From assembly GCA_025345505.1 (NCBI GenBank), contig JANVCC010000077.1, positions 4,398,607 to 4,462,606 of the forward strand: 64,000 bases of DNA, written 5' to 3'. Of this stretch, positions 14,401 through 27,475 are shown piece by piece. The first letter of the stretch is position 1, and every line of letters begins with the position of its first letter. Source of the DNA: Todiramphus chloris collaris. Its lineage: Eukaryota; Chordata; Aves; Coraciiformes; Alcedinidae. The notes beneath the pieces were generated by a model, which saw nothing but the letters and a program-made list of their open reading frames with translations, had not been told where the DNA came from and searched no databases. The position numbers and the translations under genes were made by a program.

Positions 14401-14757
14401 ATTTAAAGGCAATGGTTCTGGCCTGGGATGAGAGCTTGGAAGCATTAGATCCACAGCACAAAAGACTAAACAAGCTAAACCACACTTTGAACTCATGAAA
14501 GGCATTGCTGCAACTGTGTCTTGGTATGATGTCCCCCCAGGTCTGTCCTACTGATTTTGATTTGGATCATGAAGAAAAAATTCTTGAGGAGAAAAGCATT
14601 TCACCAACTGCCTCACACCTGGTTCTGTAGCAATAGCTCCTCTGCCCCTCTCCCTGCCTGAACTAGCACACTCAAAATAATATGATAATAGGACTCTTTG
14701 CAAATTGACTGCAAATGTTCTCGGTGACTTCTTTTTTTTTCCCCCTTCTAATTTCAG
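8471..14757. other. Intergenic, no gene recognised
   Basis: Mostly AT-rich unique DNA. Overlapping ORFs of 117 codons (minus) and 150 codons (plus) occur at 10.77-11.34 kb without homology. No repeat or RNA gene was recognised. Confidence 0.7.
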
Positions 14758-15045
14758 TAGTAAAAATGGTGGCAAACAACAACACGAACAACCATATGAG
14801 AAAAAAGGCAGAGCCTGGTACTAGCGATAGGCCTGTTTGTAAGAGCAGACGCATCACAACAGATGTCAGCACTGTAACGGTGCTGCACAAAGCATCCAAC
14901 CAGCAGCCAGAGATAATAAAAAGAGAGGAAGGGAGTTTTGAGATATGAGTTGCTGTAAAATGAAGAATATTTTGTAACTGTGGTTTAATTTAATATATTT
15001 GTGAACATGCAAATATCAAAATAAAATCTTTTTCACTTTTTTGGC
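14758..15045 (+). other. Candidate terminal exon of an unknown transcript (acceptor, short ORF, poly(A) signal)
   Basis: A long pyrimidine tract ending TTCTAATTTCAG (AG at 14756-14757) is followed by an open frame starting GTAAAAATGGTG. It runs 61 codons from the ATG at 14766, counting the stop, to TGA at 14946-14948. The peptide is polar and basic (NNNTNNHMRKK near the start, IIKREEGSFEI at the end) and matches no family I know. A canonical AATAAA follows at 15020-15025 with a T-rich tract just after. Each part can arise by chance in 64 kb, but their order and spacing are those of a last exon. A lncRNA or lineage-specific gene is possible, as is coincidence. Confidence 0.3.
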
Positions 15046-17028
15046 ACTATGAAGATTTAATAGTAACCCAAATTCATAGTGAGCTGATCACTGTATAAAA
15101 TCAATCAAATGTCTTACTTTCCATTATTCCAGCAATTTATCTTCCTTGTGTCCATCCCTGTCCTCCAAGTACTCTCCAGATAAGGAGCTGACAGCTATTT
15201 CTCTTTGAGCCTGTTTTCCCTTCAGAGAAAGAGATGGCTAATCTTGTAAAAAAGAGACAATTCCCAACACTTTGAGACAAGTCATAGGCATGCTACAGAC
15301 TCTCTAACTCCTAAAAAGTCACTTCATCCTAATCCAGTCTCCCAGATTGAAAAAAGTATGAGGGAAATCCCTCTTTTTCTATCCAAAGACTAGAAGGGCT
15401 TTAGGGGTGGACTCATGCTTTACTGTATTTTTGCACAGCATTTAAATTTACGATACTCCCATTTCTTGCTCCTGCTTCCTCTGCCTACTTCCATGACGTG
15501 AAATATTGCTATTGATAACTCTTACGCTATCATTGCTTTCATGCTAGTTGTGTTTTTGTCCTTTAAGCAACATTAATTAATAAGGGTAATTACTTTAATT
15601 TCTTCTTCTTTCTTGTACTTACAGAGCTCCTAAAATTAAGCATGCACTTAGTGCTTTCCTACAGGAAGGGCTGGGTTCCAGCCTGCCTTTTGCCTTTCCC
15701 CAAGCTGCAGAAGAATTATTCTGGTGTGAACCTGACCTGATGTTTTATGGAGTTTTAATTTTTTACTATATCCTCTGTAATAGCAGCGAACACACACATA
15801 CTTCCAAACAGTTCTGTCCCTCACTGGATTGATGGAAAGGAGGTTAATTACGTATCTGGATAAAACAAATAGTTCGATGGATAACACACATTGATTAATA
15901 TCTGCTGTAGTGCCAGCAAAGCCAGGGGAGCTACACATCATAATTCTGTTATAACAGAAGATGTGTTGCCAGTGGAAGGGGAAAAGAGATTATCACACTG
16001 CTTTTTTCTCTAGCTGTGTCTGGTAGCTCAGTGTAATGCACAGATACAGGGTCTATGTCTCTCCTCCACACTTGATTTCAGGGACAGTGAAAGATCTGGA
16101 CCACCACGCGCAGAGCACTTGAAGCTCAAGATGTGCTACATTTGACTGTGCATTGCCAGTAAATCCCTTACAGGATGTGCCTGAAGAGGGGATGGGGGTG
16201 GATTAAAAGCAGGACAGTAAGTTTGAGGAATATGAAGTCAATGTCTTGCATACAAGCAGGAGAATCTCTGCACTGCAGGGCACTGTCAGGTTGTACAGAA
16301 CCCCCCTGGTGCTCAGTCCTGGGCTGGCCAGCATAGACCAGCCCATATGAGAGAGAGAAACTGTACACGAGAGGCCGAATTTTCTCACCTGCACTCACAG
16401 CAACAGGCTATCAATGCTAAATGCCCTCATTTTTTGTCTGGCAGTAAATAATTCATACCCCTGAGCTGTAGGTGGGATATGTTTCAGGCGGAAGCGAGGA
16501 TGCCAATGAGCAGCTCTTTAAATATACATCGCCTCCTGTTTGCAGGCACAATGTACAGGAGCAACTGTAAACTGAAATGGTCTTGTGTTTCCTGGCACCT
16601 CTGAATACAAAATTAGCACTGTAGCTATTTATGAGGTGGAGAGGGAGGGAGGCTTCAAAAAGAAAAATCAGGCTTTTTAAATCCGATACCTTTTTTTTTT
16701 TACACTGAGAGAGTTGGCATTTCCGTGGCAGTGTTGTATCCTCAGCGGGGGAAAGAGTTACAGGTATTTTAATTATATATTAGTACAGCATTAAGCCAGT
16801 TTTATTTGCTGAACGTTCTGTCAATTACTGTTGTTACTTGAGAAGCATGACTGCTCCCAGGTTGATCATGTATTTAACTAGCCAGTCAATGCTATTAATC
16901 ACCAGGCATTTTCAGCCAAGGATATTAACACTGAAACCTATCCAGGAGGGCTTATGAATGGGTACTGGCGTTCTGCAGAGGGAAACACTCTGTTCCAATG
17001 CAAGGGATGTTCTCCCAAGTCTCTTTTC

Positions 17029-17049
17029 TTTTTTTTTTTTTTTTTTTTT
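17029..17049. repeat. Poly(T) tract, 21 bases
   Basis: An uninterrupted run of T. No retrocopy was recognised next to it. Confidence 0.95.
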
Positions 17050-20000
17050 CAAATTGCAATCTAAATCCAAAAGGGGAATGAATAATTGCCCTTAATGAAA
17101 TAACTGCCATCCCAGAAAATTAGTAAATATGTGATCATCTCATTACCATATGAGCAGAGGGCAGGAGGTCTGTTTCTGTGGTGCAGATGCTATAAAAATC
17201 AGTGAAGTAGAAGAAAGTAGACATGAAAACCAAACAGGGACATTCTCCTTTCTGGGGAACTGGAGCAAGGAGAGAATGATCCAGCTAAGACTGAAAAATG
17301 GTTATCATTTAGGGATTGGAAATTGGACTCTGCAGTCTTATTCTTGATTACAATACCCTAGTCTTTTGGACAGAAAAGACGTTGGCCTTTCCCCACCTTG
17401 GGCCCATAGAAGCAGGGGACAAGAACATGACCTGAAGCCAGAGGCTTTGATACAACACACATCATTTGGCAACCAATGCTCCAGATATAAGCTATGCATT
17501 CTGCACTGCACTTCGTTGACACACAGAATATATTTATTTCCACATTGTGAATAATCAGCTGAAAACTAACTTTCATTAGCTTCATCTCCCCATTATTGGC
17601 TCACATCCTGAAGTTTTCATACAACATCTGCAAAAGTAATAACCTAATTATAGAAGCCATCTGGAACAAGAACAAAGTGGAATAATTATTTTCGTTTTGG
17701 TTTTTTTTTTATTAAAAAAAGAGCCCTCACTAAATAAATGGTGCCATAATAGATGGGGTGTCAGAAGAACAATGATGGTAACAAACTCAGTATCATTAAA
17801 GAGGGATGTGAGGAGCTTTACATCAAGAAACTCATGATTACCCATTAGCAGAGACACAGCAGAGAAGCACTATGATCTACTGATGATACAGTGTCCATAC
17901 TGAGAGGGAAGCCCTATCCAAGACCAGAGGCTACTACATGGATAGCCCAGCTGGCAACAGAGAGGAGGAGCAATTGATGCTTCATGCTGGTATTCTCCAT
18001 TCAAGACAAGGTTATAAATCCCTGAGGAGGGAAGGGTGAATCAATCATGGGCAGTCACTTCTCTGTCACCTTCCACTGATGTTTAATGGTATTGCACAGC
18101 AGTGGTGTGTGGTGCTGATAGGCTACTAGAGCGAGCAGTGACATTCAGAAGAAAACAGACGAAATTCCAACCCTCATACTTCTGTGAGGTAGTCCTCTTG
18201 TTTTTCAAGACATCTCTCTCCTCTTAGACCTTTCCAGACAAACTGTGAAGATCTGTCCACCACAGAAAGACACTTTTGGTCTGTCCTTGGTCCACTGAAA
18301 TCCTCTGCTTCCAGGAAACTCATGGTGACTGCTGAAACCGATTGTTTCAGCAATGACTGCTTTTGAACCATGAACTTCTTCATCTGTTGCAGCATTGTAC
18401 ATGCCCTGCAAAATCACCCATGTCCACCAGCTCCTAGTCGACTGGCATTGAGGGGCTTCCAGTGTGGGAGGCAGCAAGCCCCTGAGTAAAGGAGTGACTG
18501 CCATCACCACCAGTGTGGGGACCAGGCATATGTACCATGAAAGGGAGGAAGAGCATGTCCTAGGCAGAGCCCCGTGGCAAGCCTTTAGTGATAGGATTCC
18601 TACATCAGCCACAGGTAGTGGCCTGTAGGCACCCGTGTACAACAGGATATCCAAAGGAAGTGAGATCCAGGAGCCCTTCTGGCCTCACTGATGTCCCCAG
18701 CTGACATCAGCTCTGGAAAGCACCACAGAAAAGCCATTTTTCTAGGAGAGGTGAAGATGAAGCTGTATTCCCTTCTACATGAGAAGGGAGGAGCTGGTAG
18801 GCCATTCTCTCCAAAGAGAGCTTGAATGTACTTTTTCACAAAATACTAGAGATTTTAGAACAAGGACAAAACTTCTTTTACCTCCTTAGCCTTGTGCTAA
18901 GTGATTAGCTGTAGGTCAACTTGTGGTAAAATGATGTTTTGTATTTATTACCATTATTTTTACTAATTAGAGGCAATTGCTTGGACACAGAAGATCCTGA
19001 CTGCTTAGTGTACAGCTTCTGGGATCAGCACTTTCAGGGCAACTTGTGTTTCAGTGTTTAAAGAGGATGATAACACTGGTAACATGCCTAAACTTTTTGT
19101 GCTTTATACATGAGCACAAATTCAGAAAAGTGGCACATATATTAACATCTTCCAATGGCCTTAATGGCAAATAATGCATTCATATGTCCACTCCAATGCT
19201 CAGTAGATAGACAGATGTAAAAATTTTCCTTATCTATATTATAACTAATTACCTTTGTCCTGAACTTACTTAGAGAAAGGTCTGAGATTCTGTTAGACAC
19301 CCAGCTGCTGAATCAATGGCATCCTGCTATATCATATTTCAACACACATCATTAATTCTGATTAAAAAGCATCACCCAGTTGTGATTCTTACTAGAACTC
19401 TATTAGTGTCTCTGCTAATGGATGCCATCTCTGTTATTATCATAATTATTCTTATTTATCACTTACTTTACTGCAGCAGTGCCTCGAGGGCTCATTGGTA
19501 AGACATACCCTTACTGGATTCTGCAAATGCAGAATCAAAAAATGCTTCTTGCCCTCAGTTTCGTGCCCTTTACTCAGTAAGGCAAAAGATACAAGACAGC
19601 AGAATATAATGAGATAAAGGGACCATCTGGGTCAGCACTTAGACACTGGTTTCAATACATCTGGAGCTTAAGTATTTCCATTCTTCCACCAAACAAAACC
19701 AAAGAACAGAACCCAAAGTTCAGGACTTACATCTTGATTTTGGCACTACCTGTGCCTTCAGGTGCTCAGGGTGCCACTTCCAGTGGCTCCTGGAGTAGAG
19801 ACACATTTCCAGCAGACACAAGCATGAGGACTGAGAAGATGCGAATCACATAATGTCACTGCCACTTACCAGCTGAGCTTGTGTGTCCAAGTAAATGGTA
19901 TCTCCTACGTATCTGGGGCTCACAGGATACATTCAAGCAATGCCCAAGGCAATCAAACTTATTTATATCAGTGTCAACATAAGCAATGTGTTTCTATTTT

Positions 20001-20070
20001 TGGTATTATAAATAAGCAATCTGATTTTCAAAGTGACACATCCTGAAGTCCCAACACCCTGAGTAGCAAA

Positions 20071-20100
20071 CTTTATATTTATGTCCCTTTATATTTATGT
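20071..20100. repeat. Two-copy tandem repeat, 14-bp unit
   Basis: CTTTATATTTATGT occurs twice, with CC between the copies. A recent local duplication. Confidence 0.85.
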
Positions 20101-21788
20101 GGATAACCACACATGGGGCCACAGTTCCTGAATACCATACAGGAAGTCAGCTGAATAGCTGGCCAAAAAGTACTACATGTGGGAGGAATAAAGATCATGT
20201 TAGGACAAAATGAGGGAGCAGGTAGTAAGTAGAGCAGGTAGTGCAAGAAAAGTGAGTTTTATGAAGGAGACCAGACTCTACTCTCTCTAGCTCCTCTGAT
20301 CCTCCCAACCATCTGGAATCAATCATTTGTCTCTACGTGGCCTTGTAACTTTAAGGAGAACATCAGCACTGGTTTGAGGTTTGTGAGATGCTTTGTAATC
20401 CCAAGACAAAAGGTATCAAAGAACTGCAGCATACTTCTTGTTAAAAATGTTTTCATTCTGAATTATAGCACTGTTGCAAAGAGATCCTGCATTCCTGCAT
20501 CCCTGTAGCCCTGGGCTGTCTTCCCTCCACAAAGTCTTTTGCAACTTAGCTTGAAAGATTAATATTTTAAGAGCAGCTAATGCTGCTAATTGGATGGGGA
20601 AACAGATGTGTCAACCTTTGTTTTCCACAGGACTTACTTCAGAAGCATGAATGACAAATGCAACCCAAGAGACATTATCATAATCATCACTCCAAATAAA
20701 TTTTTCAGACAATGGAGTTCATGGCCATTAACTTTCAGTGAGATGCAGAAAGCACAGTGCTATGCTACTTCTAAACATATGAATATGTATTTTGTCCTGT
20801 TGGAACAAACCGATACGGCTTAGATGAGAAGGACCATGACCAGGTAAAGGCAGCACAGAGGAAGCTCAAAGCAAGAAGAGATACTGAATTAACAATCACA
20901 TTTAGCCTGTGCACTTACTGTGGAGCTCCATATTTCATGTCTCAATAAGATCACACAGCCAATGGTTCCTGCAGCAGCTCTTGGCAGTGAAACAGGAGAG
21001 TGACCCTGTTATCAAAGAATGGCAGATATTTGTTGGTGTGGGTCAGAGAGTTTTAATTCCCAGTATAAAATGATACGCTGTATCTGAGAAAAGCTGCAAT
21101 AAAATAGCTGGCTGTGTTGTCTCGTTAGGCACCAGTGATATAAGGTGACTTCTTTTCAGATATATTCCTCCACAGTTCTATAATTAATTTAGTATTTTGG
21201 GAGCTGTTTCTCTGGGTTGTGTTTTATCAGAGAGAAGTGATATTCTGAGACAAATACCACATCTCCGCCTTACATGTATGAGGACCTTTGACATGGGGCT
21301 GGCAGGTTGTTTACTGTGCAGCAGAGATCCAAATCCTGTCCTGAACCCATCAGAAATTCCATGATGCCTGGGTTTTCATTATGGAGTTGGGTCCCCTCTC
21401 CTTTGGCGCAAGAGAGCCTTGCCCCAGCCTTTTAAAAGAAATTGTTTTGGAAAAAGACGCTTCCCACTCCTCTGCCCATGATGCTTTTGTCAATAAACAA
21501 ATAAATTTAAAAAAAAATTAAGAGTGGTTTCCTTGAATGGAAAAAAAAAATAGAAGGAAAACAAAACACATTTCTTTTCCCTGATTTTTAATGAAGAGGA
21601 CATTTTCTTCAGAAATTACTTGTTGGCAACTTTTATATCAATCCTACTCAAAGGTTCTCTGGATTGGGAGGCACAGAGATGCTTTCCCCATTACACTGCA
21701 TTTCTTTGTAGATTCAGATGAAGGAAAACGTGTTAAATTATTTGTTTCCAATTACTCACTCAGCTCTAAAAACAAATATGCACACATA

Positions 21789-21812
21789 TTTGTCTATGTC
21801 TTTACATAGACA
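21789..21812. repeat. 9-bp inverted repeat
   Basis: TGTCTATGT and ACATAGACA are separated by the 4-base loop CTTT. It is probably incidental in AT-rich DNA. Confidence 0.5.
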
Positions 21813-23664
21813 CAGAGCATGCAAACCAAAATATTTGCTATTTCATGAGTTTATTGGGAAACAAACAAGACAAATGTCTTTTCTGATCACAATGAGCAGG
21901 TACATCATTACTCCTTGTGCATAATGTAGAGGACAGAGGTTTTTTTCCCTGTGTGCAAGTAACTGAAATAAGTCAAAATTGCAAGCCTATAAATATTACT
22001 TCATAAATGTTTTATTTATTTTGAAGATAAAAATGAAGGCACATACCTGTTATACTATATCTTTGCCTTCAGAACCATAATCTATCACAGTGAAGAGATT
22101 CTGATGGTGACTTCCTCCTTCCTGATGAGATCCTGCATCATCAGTTGACTAGCAGAGGTGAGACTACGAAAGAAATGAGCACATAAAAGAATATTCCTTC
22201 ATACTGGAAGATATGCACAAAGATATTTACAGTTTCATTACATTTCAAAGCTGTTTCACTTTGTTTTGGAAAACAAGTTTTGTTGTCTCTTTTTCTTATC
22301 TTAGATACCCTTCATTTGCATATATTTCCTCTTTTGTTGGTTTTGATAGTCCCAGAGGCTAACTGCAAAGCAATATTATCAGGATGCTAATGTTAAGAGG
22401 TCAGCTGAACCTATAAACATTCCTTATGTGTTGTCCTTACTGGTTCTTTCCTGCTTTATCATTAATCCAGTGAATGTCTCATTGGCTGCATCTGCTGACC
22501 TGAAAAGGAGGTGCATTCTTTACAGCTCTCTCCTGGGCCCAGTCAACCAGGCAAAGCCATGGGTGTTCACACGTCCCTGGGAACCACAGCAGGAGGTAGA
22601 GCATTTCACCTGTAAAGTGTCCTGGACAGTGGTGTAATGATCCGCTCATTTACAGTCAGATGGGGATATCCCTTCCCAGGAAAAAGGAAAAGAAAAAGAT
22701 TTATTGTACTGGATACAACCTTATGCTAACAGCAAACAGAGACACCTGATATCCAGCCCTGCTGTTCTGTATCTGCTCATTACTGCAGGCCTCAGATCAT
22801 CCCTGTCTGTTTTTCCTGTTTATTGAGGAAAGGGATAGAAGAGGCTTTCAGGGGTCTTAGATTTGCATTAGGTGAAATACTAAGGCAATAATGCAGGAAG
22901 TTCAGATATCTCTGAACTATTCATATTTCCTCAATATGCAAAATTGCATTGGAAATTGAAAACCACTGAGCCTGTCATTAGCTCTATGATGTCCTCAAAA
23001 GACTTTTTGAAAATCCTGATTGTGGGTTTCTCTCTTCTTGTTCATGTACTTTGCTTCAAAAGGCAAGATTTTACTTTGGAAAATAGATGTTGAGCCTCTG
23101 AAGCATGAAAAATATAAACCAAAAGGTCCTGCAATTTCTTGCTCTGTTTCATTTCAAGAAATAGTCTGGCTGATGCAAGCTAGACTAAGCAACAAATGAA
23201 CTTTAATAATATTGTCTACTTGGTATCTTAAGAGTCATCTTTGTTACAGAGAGCGAGAGTTTGCAGAATCCTAGAGTTTACATTATTTAACAAGTCCCTT
23301 AAGCTTATTATGCCTAAACTCATGCTTAAGCATTTTTGTTATGTGTTAATGAGCGCAGATTCAGCAATTTGTCTAAGTACTCTCTTAATACTGGTTTTAG
23401 CTTTGCAGATCTCCCAGCAGGCTGCTGGCCTTCTCTAACTAAATTGACCTGGCTTCTGCTTCATAAAAAAGGAAGAACAATAAACAGGGAAGCATTAATT
23501 TCCAACAGCAGAAAAAGCCCCCATTGTCTAGCAATCTCTAGTAAATTGACTGAGCAAGAACTGGTAACTGTCTTAGCAAGAAAGTCCTGGGAGTCTTTAC
23601 TGTGGAAGAGCTCAACCCTGCCTCTGCTAAGTCCTCTTGGCCTCAAACACACAGGCACACAGAG

Positions 23665-23695
23665 ACAGACAGACAGACACACACACACACACACG
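23665..23695. repeat. (ACAG)n/(AC)n microsatellite
   Basis: Three ACAG units run into about nine AC units and then ACGTGTGC. It is a compound microsatellite, likely polymorphic. Confidence 0.95.
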
Positions 23696-24944
23696 TGTGC
23701 ATGCTTTTTCTTTGCCTTTCAGCCCAAATAGAGGAGCTGAAACCCCTAGGAACCACTATTTATGCATGTGATTTCTGACGCTGCAGGATGCGGAAGTTTA
23801 CTTTGCCAGTTGGAATCAAATCTTAACACCTTCCCTCTCTCTGGGTGTCGTGTCCTAACCCAAATCAACTCAGAAATGTTGCAAAATTATTTCACAGTAA
23901 AATCTGGTATGAGCCCTGTCAAAGGACGAGTGGAAAAGCCCTCACATCAGCAACACTTTAAATTGATTTGCACGTGGGTCAAGCTTGGAGAAGCTCAAAA
24001 GGAAATGATCCACATCTTACAGCCCTGCTTGAAAAAATACATTTGTTCTGAGTCCCAGAAAAGTTCTACCTGAGGCTTCCCCATCCTCTTGCTTGTTAGA
24101 GAATGAAGCTGTCTCACTTCACTCCTCTGGCCCCTGAAGGGAACAGGGCAAAAGGAACAGAGGTGACAGGAGAGCCTCTCCTGACTTTTATCATATCCAG
24201 TAGTGGTCATTTCAGAAGAAGGTAAAGTGGGCAATTACAGGATAACCTGTCCAAGAGGCTTCTGCTGACCCATGTTTCATTGATGACATTTCAGCTCCAG
24301 CATAACACCTTGGCTTAATACAATGTTAAGTACTTTTCTACCGGGAAGTATGGGTACTTTTGCACAGGGAGGACAACTAGAACAATAGCTTGGAGACCTG
24401 CAGCAAGACAGACTGGAGCTTATGAGCCCTTATGGCAACAGTTGTGCAAGACTCAGGAGGGGGCTGCAGGCAGGTCCAGCAGATGAAGCATCACCAATTT
24501 ATAAGGACACAACACTGCTGATTTTTTAGTCCTTATAAGGGAGAGGCAAACCATGTGGAGTTGGGGGATTTCTTTCCTTTTCCTGTATGAGAAATTTGGG
24601 GAGGATGATGCAAAAAATCCTAGGCTGAGATTCCTCTTACCATCCAAGCCACCTCCTCCCTATGTAAGGGAAGCCCTTGAGTTTACATATTTTCCTTTAT
24701 GGAGTGAAACCAAGGACAAATTTGTCCTGAAATGTCAAATGTACTAGCAAATTTTCTTACTTCTGGGAACAAACCAGACCAGGAAAGATGATCTTGTATT
24801 TAAAATTCCAGCCTAAGACACTGGGTATCTTTGGTTTACTCCTTGTTCATTATTCACCTTCCACATGATACTAGAAGGGCCACTTAAACTTGCTATGAGT
24901 AAGTTCACCATCCGTAAAAGATGCATAATCATATTTCCTTTTCT

Positions 24945-25045
24945 CTGTTTTACTTACTAGAATGTAAATCATTTGGGTCACCTCCCAGTACTAAGTGGTA
25001 TTTAGTCATTGCTGCAATATAAATACATAAGAGCAATAAAATCAC
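24945..25045 (+). repeat. Possible old L3/CR1-like 3' tail
   Basis: TTACTAGAATGTAAATCATT, then TGGGTCACCTCCCAG and GCTGCAATATAAATACATAA, resembles the degenerate tail shared by many old amniote LINE/SINE copies (TTGTAAACTCTTTGGG ... GCAATACAAATAA). The order and spacing are right but similarity is weak. Confidence 0.35.
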
Positions 25046-26264
25046 ACTCTGAAAGACAAAAGAAAGTCTGCTAGAAATGCAGAATCTCTCATCCCCCAAC
25101 ATCAGTATGGCTCTAAATCCACCAAGAATAAACTGTTTGGTGGCTCCTCACCTTCCTGGCAGCTCCACTGGCTGCCCTAACCTGAGAAGTTCTTGTGGGC
25201 CACCTGCAATGAGAGGACAACACTGCTGGTTTGTCAGGCTCCACACAATGCTCTCACAGGCTGTAAGATATGTCTGGTGAATTGTCTGCACACGAGGAGG
25301 TAAATGGAATATTTGTGATTTCTATAAAGACAGTTTTTAAAGACATGGCGTAAGACCACGCATCAACCAGGTATCAGTGCCAGATACCTGAGGGAGTGGC
25401 ACCTGACATTTATCCTGTAGGTGTGAAACACTACACAAGTAGAAAATCTATGCGAGTGTGTTTGCATACGTATGTATGCGTGAGTGTAAACACACTAAAA
25501 TTTCCCCTTCTGCAAAGAAATCATATCTAAAAGAAGATATTGGAAACAAATGAATGAACTCTTAAAATCAAAGGACCACAGGAATTTCCTGAAGTCTGTT
25601 GAGTTGGACACAAAGTTAGGAAGAGATCCCAAACCTCTGTGAATTCAGCAGGACTGTAGCAGTAATGTTTTCACTCATTTACTGCAGAAGTCTCCCAGAA
25701 TGACCCTGAACAAAAAGACGAGACATTTCAACACATACAATACATACGAAAGAAGAATAATCAAAGTAGTTAGTGAAGGGAGAAATAATTCTTAGTATTA
25801 GACATTGAGAAGAGTATTGAGAACTGATAGCATTTAGAACAAAATTAATTGGAGTAAAGATTTTATTCTCTAAATGACCAAGAATTTATCTGTACAGAGA
25901 GTTCATGAAACCAAGGATGAAATGTTTGACAGATGGGGGCAAAACCTTGTCTGCTAATAAGATAGAGCTTGAAAAGAATCTTCCAGGGAAGGTTAACTTA
26001 AACAGTACTACTACCCTTGGGAAATATTGACAGGTTACAGTTTGAGCTCTGTAATAGAGTGACAGGACAGTAATAGCACAAGCTTGGCAAAAATATGAGC
26101 AATTTCATTAAAATTTCTGGCTTTTTCACTACTGTTTCAAAAATTAATCCTATAGAAATATATTGTTATGTAAAAACATGTTAACCCAGAGTCATATATA
26201 TGCTTAGGGCTAGGGAGATACAGTCTCCATCTTCCAGCTGATTCACTGCAAATTACTGAAGTGC

Positions 26265-26308
26265 AATAAATTAATCATATACATGGGAATAAATTAATCA
26301 TATACATG
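26265..26308. repeat. Two-copy tandem repeat, 21-bp unit
   Basis: AATAAATTAATCATATACATG occurs twice with GG between. The two copies are identical, so the duplication is recent. Confidence 0.9.
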
Positions 26309-27464
26309 AACCCTTTTTGACAAATGACCTCTTATAATTATCCCTTTTCCTAAGGAGAATTCAAGACTAGAAATTTAATCATAAGGAAAGAAAATCCAGC
26401 AGACAATTCCTTCTAGCCTTGGAGATAAAATGTTGGATCTACAGTTATATGTAGAAAACAACATACTACATTAATTAGCAGATGATTTTGTGGTAGATTC
26501 TTTCCCTAGGCAATCCGTACGGCTGGTGCCATAGGTGTAAGACACATGAGGTGCTGCTTTAAAGCATTCTCTATGAATAACTACTGCAGTGCCTTTTACC
26601 CACACGGTAGGGATGTGACCGTAACCGAGCCCCTGCCAGGGGAGGTCAGGGGCCCTTTCAAAGGTAACCTCAGCCAAGGAGGCACTCACTCCTTCCTGCA
26701 GCAGTAAGGAGCTTGCTCGCTTTTCAACCCGATCTGGAGCAATTTCCCTCCGCCAGCAGCAGAGCAATCAGTTCAGTAGGAGCAGCGTACAGCTTGACCC
26801 CGTTTAGAGTCTGCAGAGCCAGACCCTTGTGCTCGTGGCCCCCGCTGACACCGGGTCAAGTGGCAGCCACAAGCATTTCTTGCTGCGGGTGGTCTCATCC
26901 CCTCCACGCTGTGTGGTTGCCCCTGTGTCAGCAGGAAGCCACCAGCCAAGCCCCCCTGTGCAGAGAGTCCTGGGAGGGAGAGAGAAAACAGTTCTCCAGT
27001 CAAAGCCGAAAGCAAGAGGAACCTTTTTCTCACCCAAAGCATAAGAAAGCTGTAAAACAGCATGGTATATGTGGGAAGGAAATGGAGCCTGACAGGTTCA
27101 TATCACGAAAGCACCAAGTGTAACCCATTAAAAGCTTTTGCTACTGCTTAGCGTGAAGATACTGCAGGGTGGGAATCCTCGGTCTGACCACTCCACTGTA
27201 GGGCCAGAGAGACAGCCAGACCCCTTCCTCTCTCTGCATGTGTCTGTGTGATAAATGTCAGGGCTCTCTCCAGATACGTGCCCAATTTGTTTGCCGTTCC
27301 TCTACTTCCTGCCTCTCAGAAACAGGGGGAAAAAAAACCCAACAAGAAAGGAAAATTTGTCTGTGAGGCCTTTTTAAACAGATGAGGTAATTACCCAAGT
27401 ACATCTATTATATGCAGAGCTATTCCAATCATCACAGAGCACGACTGCTAAACTATAATTAACT

Positions 27465-27475
27465 GGGGGGGGGGG
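27465..27475. repeat. Poly(G) tract, 11 bases
   Basis: Eleven G followed by ACGGGG. Poly(G) of this length is uncommon and prone to assembly error. Confidence 0.9.

Larger units (their letters stand above)
15046..24944. other. Intergenic, no gene recognised
   Basis: AT-rich unique sequence with a poly(T) tract, a compound microsatellite and one small tandem duplication. A minus-strand ORF of 149 codons near 18.2-18.65 kb has no family resemblance. The stretch near 16.75-16.95 kb is rich in homeobox-like ATTA words but otherwise unremarkable. Confidence 0.7.

Noticed and set aside
18205..18654. 149-codon minus-strand ORF.
   Set aside because: No homology recognised and no exon-like boundaries.
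21789..21812. MicroRNA-like hairpin.
   Set aside because: A 9-bp stem with a 4-base loop is too short for a microRNA precursor.
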